Notes under the pieces: generated by a model
The model's input: the letters and a program-made list of their open reading frames with translations, nothing else
Databases searched by the model: none
Told to the model about the DNA's origin: nothing
Position numbers and translations under genes: made by a program
NCBI RefSeq assembly: GCF_022170785.1
Contig: NZ_CP081870.1
Coordinates: 2,592,001-2,656,000, forward strand
DNA: 64,000 nt
Direction of reading: 5' to 3'
Source of the DNA: Rossellomorea marisflavi
GTDB lineage: Bacteria; Bacillota; Bacilli; Bacillales; Bacillaceae_B
In this document: in pieces, positions 37,786 through 45,795 of the stretch
How positions within the stretch are numbered: the stretch's first letter is position 1
How the letters are laid out: each line of letters opens with the position of its first letter

Positions 37786-38469
37786 ATGACATTCTATAAG
37801 ACTTTATTTTTTGACGTGGACGACACGCTACTGGACTTTAAAGCAGCAGAAGAAGAGGCCATCACCCTTCTCTTCACGGAACATGGGATACCCCTTACGG
37901 AAGAGACAAGGACCCGTTATTCAATCATCAATCAATCACTGTGGCGAGACCATGAACAAGGAAGATTGGATCGGGATATGCTGCTCAACACCCGATTCTC
38001 TCTCTTCTTCAAGGAACTCGGACAAGAAGTCGATGGAAAGGCTCTCGGCGAACAGTATCGCTCCTATCTTGAAAAGGGGGATAAGCTCATGGACGGCGCC
38101 CTTGAAACCATCACAGCCCTGAAGGAAAATCACGATCTTTACATCGTCACTAACGGGGTATCGAAAACTCAATATAAGCGCCTCACTTCTTCCGGGCTTC
38201 ATCCCTTATTCCTAGAAACCTTCGTATCCGAAGACACCGGCTATCAAAAGCCGATGAAAGAATTCTTCGACCACGTCTTTGCACGGATCCCGGGCCTTGA
38301 CCGGTCAGCGAGCCTCATCATCGGCGACTCCTTGACGGCAGATATCCAAGGGGGATCCATGAGTGGGATCGATACCTGCTGGTACAACCCTTCCGATAAG
38401 CCGAATGACAGCGGAATCGTGCCTACCTATGAAATTCGCGACCTCCGGGAGCTTCTGAAGCTTCTATAA
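37786..38469 (+). CDS. HAD-family phosphatase, YjjG/YfnB type
   Basis: 227 residues from the ATG at 37786 (GAAGGAGA upstream). HAD motif I FFDVDDTLLDF, motif II TNGVSKTQ, motif III with Lys in YQKPMKEFF, and motif IV IGDSLTADIQGG. The helical cap lies at about 18-85. Members of this group remove phosphate from nucleoside monophosphates. Follows the kinase gene by 19 bases. Confidence 0.9.
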   Translation: MTFYKTLFFDVDDTLLDFKAAEEEAITLLFTEHGIPLTEETRTRYSIINQSLWRDHEQGRLDRDMLLNTRFSLFFKELGQEVDGKALGEQYRSYLEKGDKLMDGALETITALKENHDLYIVTNGVSKTQYKRLTSSGLHPLFLETFVSEDTGYQKPMKEFFDHVFARIPGLDRSASLIIGDSLTADIQGGSMSGIDTCWYNPSDKPNDSGIVPTYEIRDLRELLKLL

Positions 38470-38506
38470 AAAACGCCCCGCATCCTCTTGAAGGATACGG
38501 GGCGTT
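38470..38506. terminator. Bidirectional terminator
   Basis: AAACGCCCCG and CGGGGCGTTT arms with an inner ATCCT / AGGAT stem, between convergent genes. Confidence 0.9.
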
Positions 38507-38511
38507 TCGTT

Positions 38512-38841
38512 TCATTCCGGGAACAACACAAAGTTCATTCGTCCGTTGATGATCTGACCGGGGCTTTTCAGTTGGAAGGTGTTGCTTGAAGGTGAAAAGT
38601 CAATTTTCAGCTGTTCGTCAAGGAAGACCATCTTGGACTTCTCCACAAGGATGGGACCTTCATTCGTTTCGATCACAAGATCCTCGCCTTCTACCGGTTC
38701 ATGTACATACCAAAGCGTCGGAATCCCGCTGACAACACACCCGCATCCCTCTGTGTCATATTTTAATTTTAAATGGCCTTCCCGGCCGGAAATTTTCTGA
38801 TTGATGATTTCACTTGCTTTTTCGGTCCACTCGATTTTCAT
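38512..38841 (-). CDS. yqkB: HesB-like iron-sulfur cluster biogenesis protein, YqkB homologue
   Basis: A 109-residue protein of the A-type/HesB fold. It has a CGC motif in YDTEGCGCVVSGIPTL but lacks the usual C-terminal Cys pair, so any cluster role would rest on the first motif alone. Resembles B. subtilis YqkB. Stands alone, convergent with the HAD gene and divergent from a CDGSH protein gene, which also binds iron-sulfur clusters. Confidence 0.8.
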   Translation of the reverse strand: MKIEWTEKASEIINQKISGREGHLKLKYDTEGCGCVVSGIPTLWYVHEPVEGEDLVIETNEGPILVEKSKMVFLDEQLKIDFSPSSNTFQLKSPGQIINGRMNFVLFPE

Positions 38842-38953
38842 CTTGTCTGCCTCCTTTACCCTTCCATACTATCATAGTTGGAGAAGACGTATTGCAATTT
38901 CGGCTCAGTCCCTATACTATCAAAGAGATTACACGATTTTGAAAGGGTGGATT

Positions 38954-39172
38954 ATGATGTCAAAAGCACAGATCAAAGTGAACGATAACGGGTCTTTCCG
39001 GGTCAGCGGGGATGTCGAACTCGTAGATGCCGACGGAAATGTATTCCCAACCAAACCAGTCTTCACCCTATGCCGATGCGGCATGTCTGCGAATATGCCG
39101 TTTTGCGACGCCTCCCACAAAGGGAAGTTCGATTCCTGCGTGCGCGCCGAAAAAGTCCTGGACGAGGAATAA
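38954..39172 (+). CDS. CDGSH iron-sulfur domain protein
   Basis: 72 residues from the ATG at 38954 (a second ATG follows at once); AAAGGG lies 6 bases upstream. The motif CRCGMSANMPFCDASH is the 3-Cys 1-His [2Fe-2S] site (C-x-C-x2-S-x3-P-x-C-D-x-S/A-x-H pattern). Small soluble form as in many bacteria; role in redox or cluster transfer is not settled. Its 3' end touches the yolD stop, tail to tail. Confidence 0.9.
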   Translation: MMSKAQIKVNDNGSFRVSGDVELVDADGNVFPTKPVFTLCRCGMSANMPFCDASHKGKFDSCVRAEKVLDEE

Positions 39173-39505
39173 TCACTCATCGATCCGGATATCTGCTATG
39201 TCAGCTAGCCGGATCGCATGGACCTCACCGAAACGATCCACTACACGAAGCTTCCCCTCAAGGGAATCTGCGTGCTGAATTTCCCCGATGAGGAGACGGT
39301 GCTGCTTCCTTTCATAATGAGTAATCATCACACTCCTGCTATATTCCATCGCTTCTGTCACCACTTCATTCATCATTTCGAACTCCTGTTCATCGAGCTC
39401 CCTCCGCTTTTCAAATGAGTCTTCCTCCGCCCAGTCCCTAAGCATTTTCACATGCTCGGGAAGCATCATCGATGTCCACTTGATTTTCCCACGATCGCGA
39501 ATCAT
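39173..39505 (-). CDS. YolD-like protein
   Basis: 110 residues from the ATG at 39505 (AGGTG 6 bases upstream). YolD family: N-terminal RDRGKIKWTSMMLPEH and a C-terminal ADIADIRI strand. It follows uvrX by about 20 bases; the same pairing (yqjX with yqjW, yolD with uvrX) recurs in Bacillus. Domain form resembles the YolD/Pol V-associated type, and it may aid the polymerase. Function not proven. Confidence 0.85.
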   Translation of the reverse strand: MIRDRGKIKWTSMMLPEHVKMLRDWAEEDSFEKRRELDEQEFEMMNEVVTEAMEYSRSVMITHYERKQHRLLIGEIQHADSLEGKLRVVDRFGEVHAIRLADIADIRIDE

Positions 39506-39525
39506 TCCGTTCACCTCTCATTCCT

Positions 39526-40788
39526 TTACGATTTGTGACCGCCGACCAGCTTGGCCCGGTGGCGTGCCGTACCGGCCGCCGTGTAGGATACCGCCCTCAG
39601 AAGGGATGAAGATCCATATTTACTCCGGATCCCGTCCACCACATAGCCGAGTCTTTTCAGTTCCGGACGCTTCAAGTCGAAAAGCGACATTTGAAGCGGG
39701 CCATCTTCCACGATATTGGATAACGTAATGGATAATTTCCGGACGGTTCTTCCGCTGTAATTCTCTTCGAACAGTTCCAGGCAGGTCCGGTAAATTTCCA
39801 TCGTGATGTTTGTCGGCTCTTCCACCGTCCTGGAACGGTGGAATCCACCGCCGAATTCTTCATGACTGTATCCGAGGCCGAAGCTGATGGTCCTTCCCGC
39901 CTTTTTATGGGAACGGGCGCGCCGGGCAACCTCCTCGCACATCTCCAGGATGACATGTTTGATTTCTTCCTTCTCTTTATAATCCCGAAGCAGGATCTGA
40001 CCTTTACCGAAGCTCACCTGTCCATCCATGATGGGGGCCCCGATTTCTGACAGGTCGACTCCCCATGCATGGTGGTAGAGCTGATTTCCCATGATCCCGA
40101 ATTTCGCTTCAAGTTTCCCGAGCTCATATTGGGCAAGCTGGCCCACCGAAAAGATCCCCATTCGGTTCAGCGTTTTTTCAAGGCGTTTGCCAATCCCCCA
40201 CATCTCGCTCAAAGGAGAAAGCGGCCATAATTTATCCGGGACATCTTCATACGTCCACTCTGCGATCCCCTTGGATTTTGCATCAAGGTCAAGACAAAGC
40301 TTGGCCAGGAGCATATTCGGTCCGATCCCGATAGCACATGGAAGCTGAAACTCCCTCTCCATGTCATCCTGGATCTTACGGGCGACTTCCTCCGCTCCGC
40401 CCCACAGTCCCATTGCCCCATCGATCTTGATGAAACTCTCATCCACACTGTACGTATGAATGGCCTCCTTCGGGACGTAACGGTGGAACAGCTTCGTGAT
40501 CTCCATGGATATCCGGACATAGGTCGCCATCTTCGGCTCCACCAGGCATATCCGGTCGTCCCGGGGAATTTCGTACATCCTCGCCCCGGTCTTGATCCCA
40601 AAATCCTGCTTCAGCTTCGGTGAAGCAGCCAGCACGATGCTCCCCTGACGGCTTTGATCGCCGACGACCGCCAGATAGCAATCCAGTGGATCCAATCCCA
40701 TCATCACAGCCGAACAACTGGCATAGAAGCTCTTCATATCGATGCACAAGATCTTTTGATGCGGAAGCCCGCTGTAATCGACACTCAT
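39526..40788 (-). CDS. Y-family DNA polymerase, UvrX/YqjW type
   Basis: 420 residues from the ATG at 40788 with GGGTGGGAG upstream; an open frame continues into the repeat array but is not coding. Palm motifs: first acidic residue in LCIDMKSFYASCSA and the pair in YSVDESFIKID. The HhH region is near MWGIGKRLEKTLNRMGIFSV and the little finger follows. A clamp-type end LQMSLFDL lies near residue 375. Translesion synthesis, SOS-induced. A LexA-type box lies upstream. Confidence 0.93.
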   Translation of the reverse strand: MSVDYSGLPHQKILCIDMKSFYASCSAVMMGLDPLDCYLAVVGDQSRQGSIVLAASPKLKQDFGIKTGARMYEIPRDDRICLVEPKMATYVRISMEITKLFHRYVPKEAIHTYSVDESFIKIDGAMGLWGGAEEVARKIQDDMEREFQLPCAIGIGPNMLLAKLCLDLDAKSKGIAEWTYEDVPDKLWPLSPLSEMWGIGKRLEKTLNRMGIFSVGQLAQYELGKLEAKFGIMGNQLYHHAWGVDLSEIGAPIMDGQVSFGKGQILLRDYKEKEEIKHVILEMCEEVARRARSHKKAGRTISFGLGYSHEEFGGGFHRSRTVEEPTNITMEIYRTCLELFEENYSGRTVRKLSITLSNIVEDGPLQMSLFDLKRPELKRLGYVVDGIRSKYGSSSLLRAVSYTAAGTARHRAKLVGGHKS

Positions 40789-40843
40789 CTCTCCCACCCC
40801 CAAACCAGAACATCCGTTCCACATAGTATATGATGATTGTATA

Positions 40844-40857
40844 CGAATATACGTTCC
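40844..40857 (-). promoter_or_regulatory. LexA (DinR) box upstream of the uvrX-type gene
   Basis: CGAATATACGTTCC differs at one place from the B. subtilis consensus CGAACRNRYGTTYC. It is 56 bases before the start and next to a TATACT -10 candidate. Confidence 0.8.
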
Positions 40858-40884
40858 TATTTCAACAAAAATTATTGGTAAAAA

Positions 40885-41005
40885 GAAAAGCGGAGGCGGG
40901 TCGGGCTGAGGCGACAAGCATAAGACGGAGAACCCAGAAAGGCGTTCTTGGCCTTTTTGGGTTCTTTGGCTTATGACCTCGAGCCTCAACCCGCCGGAGC
41001 TGGAC
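40885..41005 (+). repeat. Dispersed structured repeat, array copy A
   Basis: Starts AAAAGCGGAGGCGGGTCGGG and ends CGGAGCTGGAC. Inner hairpin arms AGAACCCAGAAAGG and CCTTTTTGGGTTCT pair fully. Outer arms pair through CGGGT/ACCCG and TGAGGC/GCCTCA. First of four tandem units filling 40885-41366; no gene is supported there. Confidence 0.9.
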
Positions 41006-41009
41006 AAAG

Positions 41010-41129
41010 AAAAGCGGAGGGGGCTTGCTCTGAGGCGACAAGCATAAGGCAAAGGCACCGGAAAGGCGTTCTTGGCCTTTTTGGGGGCTTTGACTTATGA
41101 CCTCGAGCCTCAAGCCCTCGGAGCTGGAC
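41010..41129 (+). repeat. Dispersed structured repeat, array copy B
   Basis: Same end blocks as copy A, joined by a 4-base AAGA-type linker. The outer arm is changed to GGGGGCTT against AAGCCC. The inner hairpin is weaker than in copy A. Confidence 0.9.
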
Positions 41130-41133
41130 AAAG

Positions 41134-41252
41134 AAAAGCGGAGGCGGGTCGGGCTGAGGCGACAAGCATAAGACAGAGAACCCGGAAAGGCGTTCTGTGC
41201 CTTTTTGGGTTCTCTGGCTTATGACCTCGAGCCTCAAGCCCCCGGAGCTGGA
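41134..41252 (+). repeat. Dispersed structured repeat, array copy C
   Basis: Inner arms AGAGAACCCGGAAAGGC and GCCTTTTTGGGTTCTCT pair; outer blocks as in copies A and B. Confidence 0.9.
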
Positions 41253-41257
41253 AAAAG

Positions 41258-41366
41258 AAAAGCGGAGGCGGGTCGGGCTGAGGCGACAAGCAAAAAGCAA
41301 AGAACCCAGAAAGGGTCCTTACCCTTTTTGGGTTCTTCGCTTTTCGACCTCGAACTTCCACCGCAC
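41258..41366 (+). repeat. Dispersed structured repeat, degenerate array copy D
   Basis: Left half as the others, but the inner part reads AAAGAACCCAGAAAGGGT with AACCCTTTTTGGGTTCTT-like partner, so the loop arm changed on both sides. The right end drifts and stops at the last base before the DUF402 stop codon. Confidence 0.75.
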
Positions 41367-41918
41367 TCAGCAGCTATTGTCCTTAAGGAAAGCAGAAAGC
41401 CTGACGCGATCCTCTACCGCCTGTTTCAATAAACTGAACTGCCCGAGGATCACGGCATCCTCTATTCTTTTCAGTACGATCCAAGCTTGATCATAGACAT
41501 CCTTGTCGATGATACCGGATTCCATGGCATCATCAAGTTCATCCGCATCGAGGATTTCCCTTTCACCGGTAGGCAGCACCACCAGGTCAAGGTATAGGTC
41601 GTCCATCCAGGGCACCCCGTCCTCCTGACCCGTTCCCCGGCAAACGTCGATGTACCACTGAACGATTTCCCCTTCTCCATTGAACATCGTCGTAAGAGTG
41701 TAAGCACCGTGGGATGGAAAATGTTGAAGCCACTGATACCCATTGTCCACAAGGCACACTCTCCGCTCTCCATAGCTTTTCCAAAGCGGCTCTCCCACTT
41801 CCTTCATCTCTACCAGCGTAATGTCTCCTTCGAAACCTTCCCGTTTGACAGAGGTCATGGCATACCGCTTTGTCAAAACCCGTTTCCACCCTCTACGATC
41901 GCCAAATTTCCTTTTCAT
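41367..41918 (-). CDS. DUF402 domain protein
   Basis: A 183-residue protein with the DUF402 (FomD/NtdP-like) fold at about 40-150: YGERRVCLVDNGYQWLQHFP, WYIDVCRGTG and DLYLDLVVLPTGEREILDADE. The conserved Asp and Glu residues bind metal in relatives that act on nucleoside di- or triphosphates; the substrate here is unknown. Its stop codon directly borders the repeat array. Confidence 0.82.
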   Translation of the reverse strand: MKRKFGDRRGWKRVLTKRYAMTSVKREGFEGDITLVEMKEVGEPLWKSYGERRVCLVDNGYQWLQHFPSHGAYTLTTMFNGEGEIVQWYIDVCRGTGQEDGVPWMDDLYLDLVVLPTGEREILDADELDDAMESGIIDKDVYDQAWIVLKRIEDAVILGQFSLLKQAVEDRVRLSAFLKDNSC

Positions 41919-41967
41919 CCTGCACTTCTCCCCTATACTGAAAATACCCTTTTTTCCTATGAAACGT

Positions 41968-41995
41968 AAAAGGATCGGTCACAGTGACCGATCCT
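41968..41995 (-). terminator. Terminator of the lipoprotein gene
   Basis: AGGATCGGTCAC and GTGACCGATCCT form a perfect stem; the minus side runs into TTTT. Confidence 0.8.
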
Positions 41996-42000
41996 CCCAA

Positions 42001-42525
42001 TCAATTTGCAACAGGCCGCGCAGGAACCATCACCCGCTCATGCTGAAGATTCACCACGACCTTCACGTCCATTCCGATGGAAGGGTCCGTGAACCGCACA
42101 TCATAAACCCCCGGCACCTCCTTGGTGACAGAACGAAGCATCACTTCTGAAAATCTCGGATCTTGGAGGACGAGACGGACGGCATGGCACTCCTTCATAC
42201 TCCCCTCATCGGAAAGGAGGCTCATTTTTTCCGCCTCCGCCCTGCGCGGATGAGACTCGGATATCTCACCGTCTGCTTCTACCTTGACTTTGTCCCCGAG
42301 ACCTACATCCTCTAGCGGGATTTCATCCCCGTTCCCATTTATCACGACTGTCTCTTGTACAGAAAACCATATATCATTGATTAAAAGTTCTTTTGCTTCC
42401 ACCTGGGTGACAAAGCCTATGTATGATCCACTGGACTGTCTATGTTCCACCGCGTTCCCCATTCCGCAGCCGGTCAACAGGACCATGGCGGTGACAAGCA
42501 TCACAGCGATCGTATAATTCTTCAT
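42001..42525 (-). CDS. Predicted lipoprotein, DUF3221-like
   Basis: A 174-residue secreted protein. Signal peptide with lipobox LLTGC, the Cys at residue 20 being the lipid site. A small beta domain (about 33-95; IGFVTQVEAKELLINDIWF, DVGLGDKVKVEADGEI) resembles DUF3221 OB-like lipoproteins such as YobA. The C-terminal part (about 112-170) is unassigned. Single gene with its own terminator. Function unknown. Confidence 0.75.
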   Translation of the reverse strand: MKNYTIAVMLVTAMVLLTGCGMGNAVEHRQSSGSYIGFVTQVEAKELLINDIWFSVQETVVINGNGDEIPLEDVGLGDKVKVEADGEISESHPRRAEAEKMSLLSDEGSMKECHAVRLVLQDPRFSEVMLRSVTKEVPGVYDVRFTDPSIGMDVKVVVNLQHERVMVPARPVAN

Positions 42526-42666
42526 AGACTCCCTCCCCTCCCTACTTTAGACGGATGAGCAGGGGAAAAGGTTTCATGAAAAATGAAAATTCCGAATAAA
42601 AAGACCGACTATTGGTTCCGTTTACAGTTTGAGTGAATTTCCTGACCAAGGTGGGAAAGAACCCGA

Positions 42667-43461
42667 TCATTTTTTGAAAAAGAATCGATTCCCGACGGTT
42701 TCGATCAGGCCTGGGGACAGCTGGTAGAACAAACTTCCTGCGTTCATCCATCGCGGAAGATTGATTTCCCTCCTGGAAGTGAACAAAGCATGAATCACTT
42801 TATCTGCTACTTTATCTGGGTTCAGCATGAACTTTTCGACATTTTTCACATAGGTGCCCGACTCATCCGCAATGGTAAAGAAGTCGGTGGCAATCGGACC
42901 CGGATTGACAGCCGTCACCAATACGCCGTACCTCTTTGCTTCCATCCTCAGACCGTTCGTGAAGCCGAGGACCGCATGCTTCGACGCCGAGTAGGCACTT
43001 GATTTGGGCGAAGCGAACTTCCCTGCCTGGGAAGCGATGTTGACAATATGACCATAGCCCTGCTCCTTCATGATCGGCAAGACTTCGCCGGTGCAGGCCA
43101 TCAGTCCCAGGACGTTGACATCGATCATCCCCTTTACTTCCTCAAATGATACCTCATGGGCTTCTTTGAAGATTCCGAAGCCTGCATTATTGATCAACAC
43201 ATGGATAGGACCGAACTCTGCCTTGATTTCCTTGAATGCCTTTGCTACTGCTTCGTGGTCCCGTACATCAAGGGGATAGCCCACTACCTTGACACCATAT
43301 TGATCCCGAAGTTTTGCGGCCAACCCTTCGATGAGTGGGGTTCGGCGTGCGATGAGGGCAAGATTCGCGCCGGACTCGGCTGCCCTAATCGCCATCCTCT
43401 CCCCGATTCCCCCGGAGGCACCGGTGATGATGATGGTTTTTCCTTGTATCTTAGAATTCAT
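42667..43461 (-). CDS. yqjQ: Short-chain dehydrogenase/reductase, YqjQ homologue
   Basis: A 264-residue SDR. Cofactor loop TGASGGIGERMA, NNAGFG, catalytic Ser in NIASQAGKF and the YSASK motif. C-terminal extension (about 235-264) with a hydrophobic end. Substrate unknown. Lies 15 bases after the MBL-fold gene, the same order as yqjP-yqjQ in B. subtilis. Confidence 0.9.
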   Translation of the reverse strand: MNSKIQGKTIIITGASGGIGERMAIRAAESGANLALIARRTPLIEGLAAKLRDQYGVKVVGYPLDVRDHEAVAKAFKEIKAEFGPIHVLINNAGFGIFKEAHEVSFEEVKGMIDVNVLGLMACTGEVLPIMKEQGYGHIVNIASQAGKFASPKSSAYSASKHAVLGFTNGLRMEAKRYGVLVTAVNPGPIATDFFTIADESGTYVKNVEKFMLNPDKVADKVIHALFTSRREINLPRWMNAGSLFYQLSPGLIETVGNRFFFKK

Positions 43462-43475
43462 TGAGACTCCCTCGC

Positions 43476-44423
43476 TTAAGAAAAATAGTAGTACACCCCA
43501 TGTTGTATCTCTACTTTTATTCTATCCGATGCCTCAAGATAATCAAGCTGCCCGATTGTTTCGGATAAAGTGAGACCGAGCTCCTTCTTGTACACGGCAG
43601 GGAACAGCCTTTTGCAGATCTCGAAGGCCGTCATGGGGCGGGCCTGGATCATCGTCTGGACAGAAGCGGCCCGTTCTTCCTGCTTCCGCTTCCTTCTGAC
43701 GATGAGTCCCTGTACATCCCGGACGTCCTCTCCGTGCCCTGTATATGCCACCGAAACCGGCAATTTTGTCAGTTTATCGAGGGATTCATTATACTGCAGC
43801 ATGGGCTTCGGCCTTCCCCCACCATTGAATAATGGTTCAATCAACGGGTTCGGGGAAATATGCGCCAGGATGTGGTCGCCGGCGATGAGGGTACCATCCT
43901 CCTCACGATAAAATGACAGGTGACTCTGAGCATGTCCAGGGGTACCGATGATCGTCCAGCCTGAAAGACCGGGCAATTCTCCCCCTTCTTCTACACAGCG
44001 GTCAAGGGGACGATTCCCCATCAGGGTAAGAAGATGTTCAAACGATGTGATCTTCGAAAGGATTTCTTCATCGACCCCCGATTCCCGGGCAAGGTTGAAA
44101 AAGAACGTAGCGTACTCGTCAAGAAAATCCGCATCCCTGTGCAGCCAGTGACGGTTATACGGATGGCCGATGATTTCCACCGAAGGGGCGAATCGTTCAA
44201 CCATGCCTGCATGATCTGGATGATGATGGGTCAATACCACCTGATCGATGTCCTCAAGCTCATATCCCGCTTCACCTATCTGTGCATTCAAGCGCACCCA
44301 CGCTTCTTCCGTAAGAGGGCCCACATCAACTAGAGTCAATGCGTCGCCTTTCACTAGATAAACATTCACATCCCCTACAGCATACGGGGTGGGTAAAGTG
44401 ATTTTGGTTATGGTATCCTTCAA
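43476..44423 (-). CDS. yqjP: Metallo-beta-lactamase-fold hydrolase, YqjP homologue
   Basis: A 315-residue protein. Zinc motif LTHHHPDHAGM, further ligands in GTPGHAQSHLSFY and the Asp in IAGDHILAH, with a late His in YTGHGEDV. A C-terminal winged-helix-like domain (about 235-310) is typical of the LACTB2/glyoxalase II-like branch. Substrate unknown. First of the two-gene unit with yqjQ. Confidence 0.9.
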   Translation of the reverse strand: MKDTITKITLPTPYAVGDVNVYLVKGDALTLVDVGPLTEEAWVRLNAQIGEAGYELEDIDQVVLTHHHPDHAGMVERFAPSVEIIGHPYNRHWLHRDADFLDEYATFFFNLARESGVDEEILSKITSFEHLLTLMGNRPLDRCVEEGGELPGLSGWTIIGTPGHAQSHLSFYREEDGTLIAGDHILAHISPNPLIEPLFNGGGRPKPMLQYNESLDKLTKLPVSVAYTGHGEDVRDVQGLIVRRKRKQEERAASVQTMIQARPMTAFEICKRLFPAVYKKELGLTLSETIGQLDYLEASDRIKVEIQHGVYYYFS

Positions 44424-44564
44424 TGTCTTTCACCTACAGTTAGATAATTTATTGGACCGGATGACTTCAGCAAACCCGCGAAAATGAATGGCCCTTCATT
44501 TTAGTGTACCTTGTAATCTTGCCCGTGTCATTTTTCTTTTTTCAGAATAAACTGAAATAAACCC

Positions 44565-44604
44565 TTGACAGACGGGTTGCCTATCGAAGATAATCACCTA
44601 TAAT
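44565..44604 (+). promoter_or_regulatory. Promoter of the T-box-proI unit
   Basis: TTGACA (44565-44570) with GATAAT at 18 bases, and an overlapping TTGCCT with TATAAT at 16 bases (44577-44604). Either would start just before the T-box leader. Confidence 0.65.
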
Positions 44605-44611
44605 ACGAATC

Positions 44612-44850
44612 GGCCAAAGCGATGAGAAGGACCAGTAGCATGCTGACGATGCAAGAGAGCGGTATTCACCGGCTGCAAGATACCGCCATCCCCTCTGCAT
44701 GCGAACCTACCTTTCGAGCGTCTTTAATAAAGAACGTGTTCCAGCGTTATTGGAAAATGAGTGTGCCCGCTTATCGGGCAAAACAAGGTGGTACCACGGG
44801 AGCAGATCCTTTCGTCCTTTTTCTGGATGAAGGGTCTGTTTTTTTATTTT
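44612..44850 (+). promoter_or_regulatory. T-box leader, proline specifier
   Basis: The leader opens with GCGATGAGAAGGACCAGTAG, continues with Stem I, and has a specifier loop GAACCTACC near 44700-44710 whose CCT codon is proline. The T-box sequence AAGGTGGTACCACG is at 44785-44798. The terminator CAGATCCTTTCGTCC / GGATGAAGGGTCTG with a T run (44802-44847) closes it. Uncharged tRNA-Pro should favour read-through into proI. Confidence 0.95.
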
Positions 44851-44876
44851 TGTACACTCAGGAGGGGAATGAATAG

Positions 44877-45692
44877 ATGAACACATTATTTATTGGAGCA
44901 GGCTCGATGGCTTGTGCGTTGATGAGAGGGGCATTGAAATCCGGGGCGTTGAAAAAAGAAGATACGTACGCGCTCAATCGTTCGAATGACGTGCGCATGA
45001 AGGAACTTGATCAATGGTTCGGGGTGTCGAGACCAGGTGGTGGCGAATCATTTGACCTGGTGGTACTCGCCATGAAACCGAAGGATTTTGACGAAGCGGC
45101 AGATGTGATCCGGAACCATCTGTCCAGCAAAACGGTCATCCTGTCGGTACTCGCAGGAATTCCGGTCTCTTATATTCGCGAAAAGCTCGGGTTCCACGGG
45201 GGGATCGCCCGGGCCATGCCGAATACGAGTGCCGCCCTTGGGAAATCAGCGACCGCCGTGACCCTTGATCGCTTTGACGATCGAGTCATGAAAGAGGCCG
45301 TCGTGCACCTGCTAGACTCGGTGGGTCTGACCGTGGAAGTGGAAGAACATCAGCTCGACCTTATCACCGCCTTATCGGGGAGCGGCCCGGCCTATGTTTA
45401 CTATATGGCGGAAATGATGCAGGCAACGGCCGTTGAACTCGGCCTTCCATCGGAGCTTGCGCGGGATTTGACCATCCGGACGATCACCGGCGCAGGGGCC
45501 ATGCTTGAAGAATCGGGACTGGACGCCGAGGAGCTGAGGAAGAATGTCACGAGCCCTGGCGGGACGACGGAAGCAGGAATCGAGGCGTTGAAGGCACACG
45601 GGGTGGAACACGCCATGTTCGAGTGCATATCTTCCGCACGCAATCGCTCGGAGGAACTTGGCAGGCAGCTCATCAGGACAGAAAAGGACTGA
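44877..45692 (+). CDS. proI: Pyrroline-5-carboxylate reductase ProI
   Basis: A 271-residue enzyme that makes L-proline from pyrroline-5-carboxylate. The N-terminal NAD(P) fold has FIGAGSMACALMRG; substrate and dimer region with LSGSGPAYVYYMAEMM and the C-terminal signature VTSPGGTTEAGIEAL. Ribosome site AGGAGGGG 9 bases before the ATG. Controlled by a proline T-box. The enzyme is a proC-type homologue; B. subtilis proI is in the same neighbourhood (yqjO). Confidence 0.96.
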   Translation: MNTLFIGAGSMACALMRGALKSGALKKEDTYALNRSNDVRMKELDQWFGVSRPGGGESFDLVVLAMKPKDFDEAADVIRNHLSSKTVILSVLAGIPVSYIREKLGFHGGIARAMPNTSAALGKSATAVTLDRFDDRVMKEAVVHLLDSVGLTVEVEEHQLDLITALSGSGPAYVYYMAEMMQATAVELGLPSELARDLTIRTITGAGAMLEESGLDAEELRKNVTSPGGTTEAGIEALKAHGVEHAMFECISSARNRSEELGRQLIRTEKD

Positions 45693-45795
45693 AGCATCCC
45701 GGAGCAGATTTCTTTCCCATCCTCATGCCGCGTTGATATAATCTTGTGCATCGGGAAAAATAAAATCCTGAATTGGCAGAATGGAGGGAAAAGAA

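Noticed and set aside
40862..41366. Several overlapping open frames in the repeat array, and the N-terminal extension of the uvrX frame into it
   Set aside because: They translate the same repeat unit over and over in different frames, with no start signals; the array is non-coding.
40885..41366. Possible CRISPR array
   Set aside because: Units are about 120 bases with no spacers, each is a hairpin of its own, and no cas genes are present.
44612..44876. Small plus-strand open frame before proI
   Set aside because: It translates the T-box leader; the conserved T-box sequence and terminator explain the stretch.
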